A stretch of 64,000 nucleotides of DNA from the NCBI GenBank assembly GCA_023453795.1, contig JAEXSP010000030.1, forward strand, positions 140,812-204,811. Reading direction: 5' to 3'. Below the pieces are notes generated by a model. That model saw only the letters and a list, made by a program, of their open reading frames with translations. It was not told the origin of the DNA and searched no databases. Below, one piece after another: positions 17,716 to 25,484 of this stretch (position 1 is its first letter; the number at the start of each line of letters is the position of its first letter). Both the position numbers and the translations under genes were made by a program. The stretch is from Bacillota bacterium (lineage in GTDB: Bacteria; Bacillota; Clostridia; Acetivibrionales; JAEXSP01).

Positions 17716-18660
17716 CTACTTTTGATTTTGTTTAAACCAGTTTATCAGTTTGACAAGTCCGTCATATACATTGACATTTGGCTTATAGCCCAAGAGTTTT
17801 TCAGCCTTGCTGATGTCAGCCACTGAATGGATGATGTCGCCGACCCTGGGCTGTTCATAGATTGCAGACAATTCAGTATGTATTATGCTGTTAAGCATAT
17901 GAACGAGTTCATTCATGGTAATGCTTGTTCCGCACCCTATATTGATAATTTCAGATGTTCCGGGCCATTCACACGAACTAGCCAGCAGGTTGGCATCAAC
18001 AACATTGTCTATGTATACAAAATCGCGGCTTGCAAGACCGTCTCCGAATATCACGGGCCTTATGCCCTGCAGCATCTTGGACGAGAAAATTGAAATTACT
18101 CCTGAATAAAAGGAATTGGGATCCTGCTTTGGTCCGAATACGTTAAAGTATCTTAAAGAGATAACTTCCAGCCCGTACACACTGTAAAAAGCCTTCCCGT
18201 AATATTCCTGAGTGAGCTTTGCTACAGCATAAGGTGATATGGGATTGGGAAGCATGTCCTCCCTTTTGGGCAATTCAGGTGAATCTCCATATGCAGCCGC
18301 AGATACTGCCTGAACAATTCTTTTGACGCTTTTGCTGTCTACTGCTGCCTTGAAGAGGTTTACCGTGGCAGTTACAATGCTTTCATTGACTCCGATGGGA
18401 TCTTTAATAGATAACTGAACAGATGGCACGGCAGAATGGTGAAAAACGTATTCTATTCCTTCAACAGCTTTTCTTGCTACATCATAATCTGAAAGATCGC
18501 CGTTTAAAAAATCTATATTATCCATGAATTCCTGTATGTTTTCCATTTTTCCGGTTGAAAGATTGTCTACTATTCTGACATAATGTCCTGCTTTTACAAG
18601 ACGTTCAACGATGTTTGAGCCGATGAAGCCGGCACCGCCCGTTACTAAATAATTACTCAT
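17716..18660 (-). CDS. NAD-dependent nucleotide-sugar epimerase (extended SDR)
   Basis: A 314-residue enzyme of the UDP-glucose/UDP-GlcNAc 4-epimerase group. It has the NAD-binding TGGAGFIGSNIVERL at the N-terminus, Asp at the end of beta-2 (IVDNLSTGK), and the catalytic SxnY-xxx-K as SPYAVAKLTQ, followed by SLRYFNVFGPKQDP. The ATG at 18660 is preferred over the GTG at 18666 because GAGGTG lies just upstream of it and would overlap the GTG. It is the first gene of the wall-polymer operon and would supply an epimerised sugar nucleotide to the transferases downstream. Confidence 0.9.
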   Translation of the reverse strand: MSNYLVTGGAGFIGSNIVERLVKAGHYVRIVDNLSTGKMENIQEFMDNIDFLNGDLSDYDVARKAVEGIEYVFHHSAVPSVQLSIKDPIGVNESIVTATVNLFKAAVDSKSVKRIVQAVSAAAYGDSPELPKREDMLPNPISPYAVAKLTQEYYGKAFYSVYGLEVISLRYFNVFGPKQDPNSFYSGVISIFSSKMLQGIRPVIFGDGLASRDFVYIDNVVDANLLASSCEWPGTSEIINIGCGTSITMNELVHMLNSIIHTELSAIYEQPRVGDIIHSVADISKAEKLLGYKPNVNVYDGLVKLINWFKQNQK

Positions 18661-18802
18661 ATGCACCTCGTAATATAAAAAAATACAATAAATATTGTAA
18701 AAAGTATAATAATATAACTATCTACTATTAACTTAAAGTTTATTTTATAGTTTTTAGTTTGTCAATATTACCATAGACCTTGTTAAAAAGTAGCTTAAAA
18801 TA

Positions 18803-18831
18803 TGGACTTATTAGATTTCCTATAGTATACT
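18803..18831 (+). promoter_or_regulatory. promoter of the transketolase operon
   Basis: TGGACT (18803-18808), a 17-base spacer and TATACT (18826-18831), 33 bases before the ATG; AAGGAG precedes the start. Confidence 0.5.
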
Positions 18832-18863
18832 GATTTCAGAATTAATTCAAAGGAGTTGTAGCC

Positions 18864-19709
18864 ATGGATAAGATCAAGCTGAAAGAATTAAAGAAACAAG
18901 CTGCTTTAATTCGCAAGCACATAATAGATGAGGTATATAGCGCTGCATCCGGTCATCCGGGAGGCTCGCTTTCATGTGCCGACATATTGACAGTGCTTTA
19001 TTTTAATGAAATGCGTATAGACCCACAGAATCCCCGCTGGGAGGATAGGGACAGGTTCGTTTTATCAAAAGGCCACTGTTCTCCGGCATTATATGCATCC
19101 CTGGCGGAAAAAGGCTTTTTCCCGAAGGAAGAACTGCTTAAGTTCAGGAGCATTGACAGCTTTCTTGAAGGTCATCCCAGCATGAGATATGTGCCGGGAG
19201 TCGACATGTCAACGGGTTCTCTGGGACAAGGAATATCTGCAGCAGTTGGAATGGCGCTGGCAGGGAAGCTTGACAAGAAGGATTATAGAGTGTTTGCAAT
19301 ACTGGGAGATGGTGAAATACAGGAAGGGCAAGTGTGGGAAGCTTTTATGGCTGCAGCTCACTACAAGCTGGATAACCTTACTGCATTTTTGGATCACAAC
19401 CATCTACAGATTGACGGAAATATTACCGAGGTAATGTCACCTGAACCTGTTATAGATAAATTCAGCGCATTCGGGTGGAAGGTCATATCTGTCAACGGTC
19501 ATGATTACGTTCAGCTTGACGAGGCGATTACCGAGGCGAAAAAATGTAAAGGCAAACCTACCGTTATAGTTGCTGAAACAGTGAAAGGCAAAGGCGTTTC
19601 CTTCATGGAAAACGCTGCAGGCTGGCATGGCTCTGCACCTAACAAAGAGCAGAGAGACCAGGCTATGCTTGAACTTGATACTTTTTTAGCAAAATTGGAG
19701 GAGGAGTAA
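18864..19709 (+). CDS. transketolase, N-terminal (TPP-binding) subunit
   Basis: A 281-residue subunit of a split transketolase of the non-oxidative pentose phosphate pathway. It has SGHPGGSLSCADIL, KGHCSPALYASLAE, LGQGISAAVGMAL and the thiamin diphosphate motif LGDGEIQEGQ...N. The C-terminal half is encoded by the next gene, one base after the stop. Split transketolases are common in clostridia and archaea. RBS AAAGGAG is well placed before ATG 18864. Confidence 0.95.
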   Translation: MDKIKLKELKKQAALIRKHIIDEVYSAASGHPGGSLSCADILTVLYFNEMRIDPQNPRWEDRDRFVLSKGHCSPALYASLAEKGFFPKEELLKFRSIDSFLEGHPSMRYVPGVDMSTGSLGQGISAAVGMALAGKLDKKDYRVFAILGDGEIQEGQVWEAFMAAAHYKLDNLTAFLDHNHLQIDGNITEVMSPEPVIDKFSAFGWKVISVNGHDYVQLDEAITEAKKCKGKPTVIVAETVKGKGVSFMENAAGWHGSAPNKEQRDQAMLELDTFLAKLEEE

Positions 19710-19710
19710 A

Positions 19711-20652
19711 ATGTCACAGAAAATTGCGACCAGGGAAGCATACGGAGCGAAATTGGCAGAACTGGGTGAAGATAAAAGAATTGTGGTACTTGATGCCGAT
19801 TTATCAAAATCAACAAAGACGGACATTTTCAAGAAAAAATATCCCGAAAGGTTTATCAACATGGGGATAGCCGAATCAAATATGATGGCTACCGCGGCGG
19901 GCATTTCCACCTGCGGGAAAATAGTTTTTGCGAGCACCTTTGCCATGTTTGCATCAGGCAGGGCATTTGAACAGGTAAGGAATTCGATTTGCTACCCTTC
20001 TCTGAATGTTAAAATCGGAGCAACTCATGCGGGGATTACTGTAGGCGAAGACGGAGCTTCTCATCAGACTGTTGAAGATATAGCACTTATGAGAGCTTTG
20101 CCAAATATGGTTGTATTAAGCCCGGCTGATGCAGTTGAAACTGCGCATTGCGTGCAGGCTGCATGTGAATATGACGGGCCGGTATATTTAAGGCTGGGGA
20201 GACTTGGCGTACCGGTTATATATGACGAAAGTAGCTATAAGTTTGAAATAGGCAAGGGGATAACGATTTCAGAAGGCAGTGATGCAACTATAATTGCTAC
20301 CGGATTGATGGTCAAGCTGGCAATGGATGCAAGCGATATGCTTAAGAGTGAAGGAATAAGCGTTGGTGTAATAGACATTCATACGATAAAGCCTTTGGAT
20401 AAGGATATTATAATCAATGCGGCTAAAAAGTCCGGAGCTGTTGTAACAGCTGAAGAACATAATATAATAGGCGGTTTAGGCAGCGCAGTATCGGAAGTAC
20501 TTGTGGAGAATTATCCGGTTCCGATGAAGAGAGTTGGAATTGAAGACAAATTCGGTAAATCCGGCAAGCCTGAACTGCTGCTTGAGAAATATGGCTTGAC
20601 AGCTTCCAATATTGTCAATAAGGTTAAGGAAGCCATTTCAATGAAAAAGTAA
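19711..20652 (+). CDS. transketolase, C-terminal subunit
   Basis: A 313-residue partner of the preceding subunit. It has the pyrimidine-binding and C-terminal transketolase domains: DADLSKSTKTD, FINMGIAESNMMATAAG with the catalytic Glu, ATHAGITVGEDGASHQ, and a C-terminal segment with TAEEHNIIGGLGSA. RBS GGAGGAG overlaps the end of the upstream gene. The last ~55 bases of this gene and its terminator have been copied twice into the downstream peptide array (near 21109 and 21682). Confidence 0.95.
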   Translation: MSQKIATREAYGAKLAELGEDKRIVVLDADLSKSTKTDIFKKKYPERFINMGIAESNMMATAAGISTCGKIVFASTFAMFASGRAFEQVRNSICYPSLNVKIGATHAGITVGEDGASHQTVEDIALMRALPNMVVLSPADAVETAHCVQAACEYDGPVYLRLGRLGVPVIYDESSYKFEIGKGITISEGSDATIIATGLMVKLAMDASDMLKSEGISVGVIDIHTIKPLDKDIIINAAKKSGAVVTAEEHNIIGGLGSAVSEVLVENYPVPMKRVGIEDKFGKSGKPELLLEKYGLTASNIVNKVKEAISMKK

Positions 20653-20669
20653 CCTTCAATAAATTAATG

Positions 20670-20700
20670 AGCCTTCATGCTGATGCATGGAGGCTTTTTT
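20670..20700 (+). terminator. transketolase terminator (copied in the array)
   Basis: AGCCTTCATGC, a TGAT loop, GCATGGAGGCT (one G-T pair), then TTTTTT. A nearly identical copy occurs at about 21760-21790 and a decayed one near 21186-21214. Confidence 0.85.
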
Positions 20701-20889
20701 GAGAAACATATGAAATTTGTACGACATGCCACAACAACGGTTTATGTGAGTTGTCAAACCAGAGTATATTAGCCGGTGGTAAAATAAAAATGGTGATAAA
20801 TAACAGAGTTGTATATTGTGAATGGTATTAATTTTTTATTTTGCTATATTGTGATTCTGATTTATAAACGAACCATTACGGCAAAATAA

Positions 20890-21066
20890 TTATGAATAAA
20901 GGTAATCAATGCCTCTACAAGTATCCACACAGCTGTACATGCAACTGGAAGAACATCCATAGGTGCACCCGGTATAGCAAGTATCTGAACATCCGGCGCA
21001 CCATGTATACCCGTTTACATCATTATTTTCTGTATGTATCTTTTTAAACCCGAATAAATTGTTCAT
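20890..21066 (-). CDS. CXXX-repeat precursor peptide, copy 1 (short)
   Basis: A 58-residue peptide, below the length cut-off of many gene callers. The first 20 residues (MNNLFGFKKIHTENNDVNGY) are nearly identical to the leaders of copies 2 and 3. The core then carries 8 Cys, mostly as CxxxC steps (CSDTCYTGCTYGCSSSCMYSC), and ends in DYLYS. It has lost about 16 core residues and four Cys relative to the other two. RBS AAGGAG and the start context are the same in all three. It is the last gene of the minus-strand cluster and likely a substrate of the maturase encoded upstream. Confidence 0.85.
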   Translation of the reverse strand: MNNLFGFKKIHTENNDVNGYTWCAGCSDTCYTGCTYGCSSSCMYSCVDTCRGIDYLYS

Positions 21067-21411
21067 AGTATATCACTCCTTGTTCACTGCTATTTATCAC
21101 CAAAGGGTTATGGCTTGACAGCTTCAAATATTGTTAATAAGGTTAAGGAAGCCATTTCAATGAAAAAATGTTCAATAAATTAATGAGCATTCATGCTGAT
21201 ACATGAGGCTTTTTAAGAAAAACATATGAAACATTTGTACTGTTTATGTGAGTTGCCAAACAGGACAGAATATGAAGCTTATTAGCCTATACGGCAAATA
21301 AAATTGGTGATAAATAGAAGGGTTGTATTTTAAGTCTAATATGTATTAATTGTTAATCAAAATTTTGCTATTCAGTGATTCTGCTTTATAAAATGAACCA
21401 TTGAGGCAAAA

Positions 21412-21639
21412 TTAGTATAAATAATATGACCCGCCTTTACAACTATCCCAACAGCCGCCGTAACAAGAGTTTTTACAGCCGCCCATGCAACTGGAATAAC
21501 AGCTATCACTGCCACAGGATCCCTGACAATTGCCATAGCAACCGGCATAGCAGGTATCTGAACACCCGGCACAATAAGCATACCCGTTTACATCATTATT
21601 TTTGTTATGTATCTTTTTAAACCCGAATAAATTGTTCAT
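21412..21639 (-). CDS. CXXX-repeat precursor peptide, copy 2
   Basis: A 75-residue peptide with the conserved leader MNNLFGFKKIHNKNNDVNGY and a core of 12 Cys, nearly all spaced as C-x-x-x (for example CYAGCYGNCQGSC and CMGGCKNSCYGGC), with Gly, Ser, Asn and Tyr between. It ends in KGGSYYLY. The regular spacing and small polar residues between the Cys suggest thioether cross-linking of successive repeats by the neighbouring radical SAM enzyme; this is inference. The peptide is preceded by AAGGAGTGATATACT. A fragment of antisense transketolase sequence lies upstream of it because of the tandem duplication. Confidence 0.9.
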   Translation of the reverse strand: MNNLFGFKKIHNKNNDVNGYAYCAGCSDTCYAGCYGNCQGSCGSDSCYSSCMGGCKNSCYGGCWDSCKGGSYYLY

Positions 21640-21978
21640 AGTATATCACTCCTTGTCCACTGCTATTTATCACCAAAAGGTTATGGATTGACAGCTTCAA
21701 ATATTGCTAATAAGGTTAAGGAAGCCATTTCAATGAAAAAGTAGTGTTCAACATTAACGAGCCTTCATGCTGATGCATGGAGGCTTTTTTGAGAAACATA
21801 TGAAATTTGTACGACATGCCGCAACAACGGTTTACGTGAGTTGCCAAACAGAGTATATTAGCCGGTGGTAAAATAAAAATGGTGATAAATAACAGAGTTG
21901 TATATTGTGACTGGTATTAATTTTTTATTTTGCTATACTGTGATACTGCTTTAAAAGTGAACCATTACGGCGAAATAA

Positions 21979-22203
21979 TTATGAATAATACGATCCGCCT
22001 TTACAGCTATCTGCACAACCACCAGTGCAAGTGCCTACACAACCGCCCATACAACTGGAAGAACAGCCATTGGTGCCGCAGGATCCCTGACACCCGGCAT
22101 AGCAACCGGTGTAACATGAATCTGAACATCCGGCACACCAAGTATACCCGTTTACATCATTATTTTCGTTATGTATTTTTTTAAATCCGAATAAATTGTT
22201 CAT
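21979..22203 (-). CDS. CXXX-repeat precursor peptide, copy 3 (operon-proximal)
   Basis: A 74-residue peptide with leader MNNLFGFKKIHNENNDVNGY and a 12-Cys core (CSDSCYTGCYAGCQGSC, a CGTNGC step with one extra residue, then CMGGCVGTCTGGC). It differs from copy 2 mostly between the Cys, so spacing is under selection more than side chains. It lies 51 bases after the modification-protein gene and probably represents the founder copy, since its upstream flank is not duplicated. C-terminal SYYS follows KGG. Confidence 0.92.
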   Translation of the reverse strand: MNNLFGFKKIHNENNDVNGYTWCAGCSDSCYTGCYAGCQGSCGTNGCSSSCMGGCVGTCTGGCADSCKGGSYYS

Positions 22204-22254
22204 AGTATATCACTCCTTTTTCACTGCTATTTATCACCAAAAGGTTACTTTGAA

Positions 22255-22551
22255 TCAGTCGTTTTTCACAAGAAAAATCTCGTTTGTTTGGAAGTCAATA
22301 TTCCAATTTCCTCCTTCTATGCCCTTCCACTGGTACTTTTTATGCATATCGTTCCACCAGTTCTGCATTTTCAATTTGGTCTGTCCCACATCGGCAACGA
22401 TCTTTTCATACAATTCATCCCGAGCATCCTTTGTAAATGATGGATTGTTTAAAGAAAGCATTAATTCATCCAAGGCTAATTTTCTTTCATACAGTTTTAG
22501 AACACAGTCCTTTTCCTCTTCTACAACAGTCCCTACTTTTTCCTTAAGCAT
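22255..22551 (-). CDS. CXXX-repeat peptide modification system protein (small accessory)
   Basis: About 98 residues, helical and charged (LYERKLALDELMLSL, LYEKIVADVGQTKLKMQ, WWNDMHKKYQW). It closely follows the pattern I recall for the NCBIfam family 'CXXX repeat peptide modification system protein', including the W-W and the end NWNIDFQTNEIFL. The ATG at 22551 is chosen over the GTG at 22560 because GAAGGGAAG sits at a suitable distance from it. The gene overlaps the 3' end of the maturase gene by 8 bases and precedes the precursors. It may bind the leader or bridge substrate and enzyme; unproven. Confidence 0.75.
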   Translation of the reverse strand: MLKEKVGTVVEEEKDCVLKLYERKLALDELMLSLNNPSFTKDARDELYEKIVADVGQTKLKMQNWWNDMHKKYQWKGIEGGNWNIDFQTNEIFLVKND

Positions 22552-24703
22552 TAACTGCACTTCCCTTCTTTAATATTTTTTCCAACGGGTCAAGGTAATC
22601 GATTTCAACGAGAATATTGTCAAATTCGATACCTTTCATTTCCCTGATTAATTTTTGCAATTCCATCGATTTATTTCTTTCGATATGCGCGATTATGCAT
22701 TGATTCTTTGATGGTGTATTAAATTCATTGGTTAGTTTTTTGTTTAGATAGATACACCTGTTACAGTTGAAAACATCACAAGCCGAACAGATGGGAGCAT
22801 GCTCCAGGCACATCAGATAATCATTTTTTATATTTATGCCCTCTTCCAAATTTCCAATATGGCTGTCAGGATTCTCAAAGTAGAAAGCCGGGCAGAGGTA
22901 GATCCTTCCGTTCGGCGCCAATGCAAAGAAGCTCTGACCTGCACCGCAGTTCCTCATTGATTTCAGGTTCCATATGTCAGTCAGAATATTTATTTCCAAG
23001 GGGACTTCCGTGCTGTAAGTTTCTGCGACGAAAGGGATAATTTTATCCAATTGTGCTTTATAGGTTTCCAAGTCCTGGCTGCTCCATTTTTCTATCCCTT
23101 GGTACTTGATATTGATTCTGCCTGTAAATTTGGCTAATTCTCTTACGAGACTGTCCAGGTTTCCCAAATTCTCATGGTTAATAAGGAGTATACTGTTTTC
23201 AGACTTTACACCCTGTAGGATGTTGTTGTCATGTATTGGAAGCATATTTCCATGCATATTCCCGTTCGCCTTGTCTATGATAAAACAGCTTTCCGTATCC
23301 GGCTCATCACTGGATTTTCCGAGCATAACCGAGATATATCCGTTTTCCTTGCAGAAAGCCAGACCCTTTTGTATGACTTCCTTGCTCATAATGTTGTTGG
23401 AGCTTCCGGTATTTTTATATCCACAGTGGGGAGTTATACTATCTGATGTAATAAACTGCATGAATTTTTCTTCATGCACTTTTATTGGGGAATATTCCAA
23501 TTCCTTTTTTTCTTCTATTTTCTTGCGTTCGGAAGGTAATCCTGTGACTTTTTCGAATTTTTCCCAGAAATACTTGTTTGCTTTTACCGTTGCCTTATGC
23601 ATTTCACACAGGTATGTCGCCCTCTGATAGATCGTATCGGTCTCTGCCATGTCGTAATTGCAGCCCTGGCACCACCCGCACCCTAACGCCACATCACAGT
23701 CAACGCATTCCTGCCTGCTCTGGCTGTCCAGCGTCAAAGCCAGAAACGGCCGGACCTTGTCCTCATCAATCCCGTTATAGATATCACCGATCCTTAATCC
23801 TGTGCGGTTATTCAAACTGAAGTCATAGAAGCGGATGCATGGAAAGAAATTACCGTCACAGTCTACAGCTATCATCTTGCCTGCCCCGCAGTAGTTTTTT
23901 TTCAATTCGTCCTTTCTTAACGGATGGCCTGTACGGGGGTCAAAGAAGCGGACGGAATACTCCCGCCATAATTTTTTTTCCAGGACATAGTCTGCAAGCT
24001 CCTTGAGCTGCTGCTCCATGATTACGGCATCATTTTCTTCCCATACATCTTCGTATACGACATTCGCAGAAACCATCTTGATTCCTATATCCCATAAGCT
24101 GATGATACTGTCCTTGAGATATGGGAGGTCATCATGTGCAAATGTAGCTTTTGTTGATGCTTTCGGAAACTGTTCCAGCCATAACGGTACATTTTTTAAT
24201 ACATCGTTATACGAACCGCTTCCGTCAGGTTTTACCCGCTGCAGGTCATGTTTCACTTTGTTCCCGTCTACGCTCATCCCGATGGATAAATGAGACTTGT
24301 TCTTCCGAATATACTCCTGTACCTTCGGCGTATGATAAAGCAGTCCGTTTGTAGAAAAGCTAAATCTGTAGCTGTCGAACCACGGATGGTTCAGTATGAA
24401 CATTTGGTACTTAATATAGTCACAGATTTTATCGATCAGATCGATTTCCAGGAACGGCTCACCGCCGATAAAATCCCATACAACCGAAGGTTCATTGAAT
24501 TTTTCACGGTTTCTGAGAAAAAAGTCTACTGCCTTCCGCGCGGTTTCGAAGGTCATTTTCTTTTTGTGGTTTTTTCCCGTCATGTAACAATACTTACAGG
24601 CCAGATTACAGTCTTCCGTCACGCATAAGGTTATCGACTTTGCCTTGCCGTCAGTCCATAGAGGGGGCATTTTGCCCATTGCAACTTCAATTTCCTGTGT
24701 CAT
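22544..24703 (-). CDS. double-length radical SAM/SPASM peptide maturase, CXXX-repeat type
   Basis: About 719 residues from ATG 24703, which has AAAGGAAG upstream; the longer frame to 24760 lacks such a site. Residues 25-270 form a radical SAM domain with CNLACKYC (Cys 32, 36, 39 for the 4Fe-4S cluster) and GGEPFLE (80-86). A SPASM region with about nine Cys spans 272-366. After a charged linker (380-410) comes a second half (411-719) without CxxxCxxC but with its own SPASM-like cluster (Cys 586, 604, 632, 639, 642, 647, 650, 669). The halves resemble two families I recall as separate Bacteroides proteins: 'radical SAM peptide maturase, CXXX-repeat target family' and 'CXXX repeat peptide maturase'. 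It presumably cross-links the Cys-rich peptides. Confidence 0.9.
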   Translation of the reverse strand: MTQEIEVAMGKMPPLWTDGKAKSITLCVTEDCNLACKYCYMTGKNHKKKMTFETARKAVDFFLRNREKFNEPSVVWDFIGGEPFLEIDLIDKICDYIKYQMFILNHPWFDSYRFSFSTNGLLYHTPKVQEYIRKNKSHLSIGMSVDGNKVKHDLQRVKPDGSGSYNDVLKNVPLWLEQFPKASTKATFAHDDLPYLKDSIISLWDIGIKMVSANVVYEDVWEENDAVIMEQQLKELADYVLEKKLWREYSVRFFDPRTGHPLRKDELKKNYCGAGKMIAVDCDGNFFPCIRFYDFSLNNRTGLRIGDIYNGIDEDKVRPFLALTLDSQSRQECVDCDVALGCGWCQGCNYDMAETDTIYQRATYLCEMHKATVKANKYFWEKFEKVTGLPSERKKIEEKKELEYSPIKVHEEKFMQFITSDSITPHCGYKNTGSSNNIMSKEVIQKGLAFCKENGYISVMLGKSSDEPDTESCFIIDKANGNMHGNMLPIHDNNILQGVKSENSILLINHENLGNLDSLVRELAKFTGRINIKYQGIEKWSSQDLETYKAQLDKIIPFVAETYSTEVPLEINILTDIWNLKSMRNCGAGQSFFALAPNGRIYLCPAFYFENPDSHIGNLEEGINIKNDYLMCLEHAPICSACDVFNCNRCIYLNKKLTNEFNTPSKNQCIIAHIERNKSMELQKLIREMKGIEFDNILVEIDYLDPLEKILKKGSAVNA

Positions 24704-24756
24704 ATGAACATACTTCCTTTCCCTGTGCTGCAAGCACAAAAAGTAATAAATTATTT

Positions 24757-25482
24757 TCAACTAATCTTGTTTGTTTTGACGTCATCTTCATTTAAATCCA
24801 GTGCCTGTGCGATTAATAACTCTTTTAAAGCTTCATGGGACAAGCTGGTTTTTGCTGTCAATAAATTTGCAATATGTCCGGTCATATAGGCCGCAGACAT
24901 GCTTGTCCCCCTCATGCACCGGCATTTATAAGCTTCCATACCCGGTATGTTCTCTGTATCCGGTGGAGCATAGAAGAATTTATCCTTATAATAGAACTCC
25001 GATTTATCCTTGAAGCTTCCTCCCTTGACCCCAATCACACCTTTCAGGTAGGCAGGATATGACCTGATTCCTTTGTTATTCGCTGCCGCTACAATATGTA
25101 TATTGCTTTTCATAGCCTTTTTGACTATTCTGCCAAGAGGAAGCTTATACTTCCACTTTGTTACTCCTAGACTCAAATGTATAATATCCGGCTGGTATTT
25201 CAGCACCTGCTCCAATGCATAAAGTAATATTCTGCCGTCTGCCGTAAGCCTTTCATTCAGTATGTTTACACTAATAAACTCTATATTTTGGCAAAGGTGT
25301 TTTATAATCATTGCGATTGCTGTACCGTGAGGGTGCTTAATATCCGCCGTCTGATCCTCAACAATGCAGCCCTCAGGATTCACGCTGAAGCCTGTACACT
25401 TTGTTACATAATTGTTCAGCTCCGACTTTCCGGTATCTATTCCGCTGTCTACAACAGCAACTACTATAGGCTTCCTGTCCAA
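24757..25482 (-). CDS. subtilisin-family (S8) serine protease, cytoplasmic, RiPP-associated
   Basis: A 241-residue minimal subtilase with the triad Asp12 (VVDSGID), His52 (HPHGTAIA) and Ser194 (RGTSMSAAY); the oxyanion Asn is in VAAANNKG. No signal peptide or propeptide is present, so it should act in the cytosol. It lies 53 bases upstream of the maturase gene and 2 bases after the ABC transporter gene. By context it is the likely leader protease for the peptides, cutting between the conserved leader and the Cys core before or during export; the site is not known. Confidence 0.88.
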   Translation of the reverse strand: MDRKPIVVAVVDSGIDTGKSELNNYVTKCTGFSVNPEGCIVEDQTADIKHPHGTAIAMIIKHLCQNIEFISVNILNERLTADGRILLYALEQVLKYQPDIIHLSLGVTKWKYKLPLGRIVKKAMKSNIHIVAAANNKGIRSYPAYLKGVIGVKGGSFKDKSEFYYKDKFFYAPPDTENIPGMEAYKCRCMRGTSMSAAYMTGHIANLLTAKTSLSHEALKELLIAQALDLNEDDVKTNKIS

Positions 25483-25484
25483 AG

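Larger units (their letters stand above)
20590..22247. repeat. three tandem ~520-575 bp units, each carrying a peptide gene
   Basis: Units begin at about 20590, 21109 and 21682, each with TATGGCTTGACAGCTTC or a one-base variant. Each unit contains, on the plus strand, the 3' end of the transketolase gene, its terminator, an AT-rich spacer (GGTGATAAATA...TTGTAT), and, on the minus strand, a Cys-rich peptide gene with the same RBS (AAGGAGTGATATACT). The peptide starts are 573 and 564 bases apart. Only the first unit holds the functional transketolase end; in units 2 and 3 this segment (about 60 bases) is a passenger. This is direct evidence of segmental tandem duplication. Confidence 0.95.

Noticed and set aside
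21109..21170. Transketolase-like segment as a pseudogene
   Set aside because: It is only the ~60-base 3' end carried along by the tandem duplication, not a decayed separate gene; it is listed as part of the repeat.
21372..21581. Open frame overlapping peptide copy 2 in another frame (Val/Ala-rich)
   Set aside because: It is a shadow of the Cys-rich gene; no RBS, and the frame is not kept in the other two copies.
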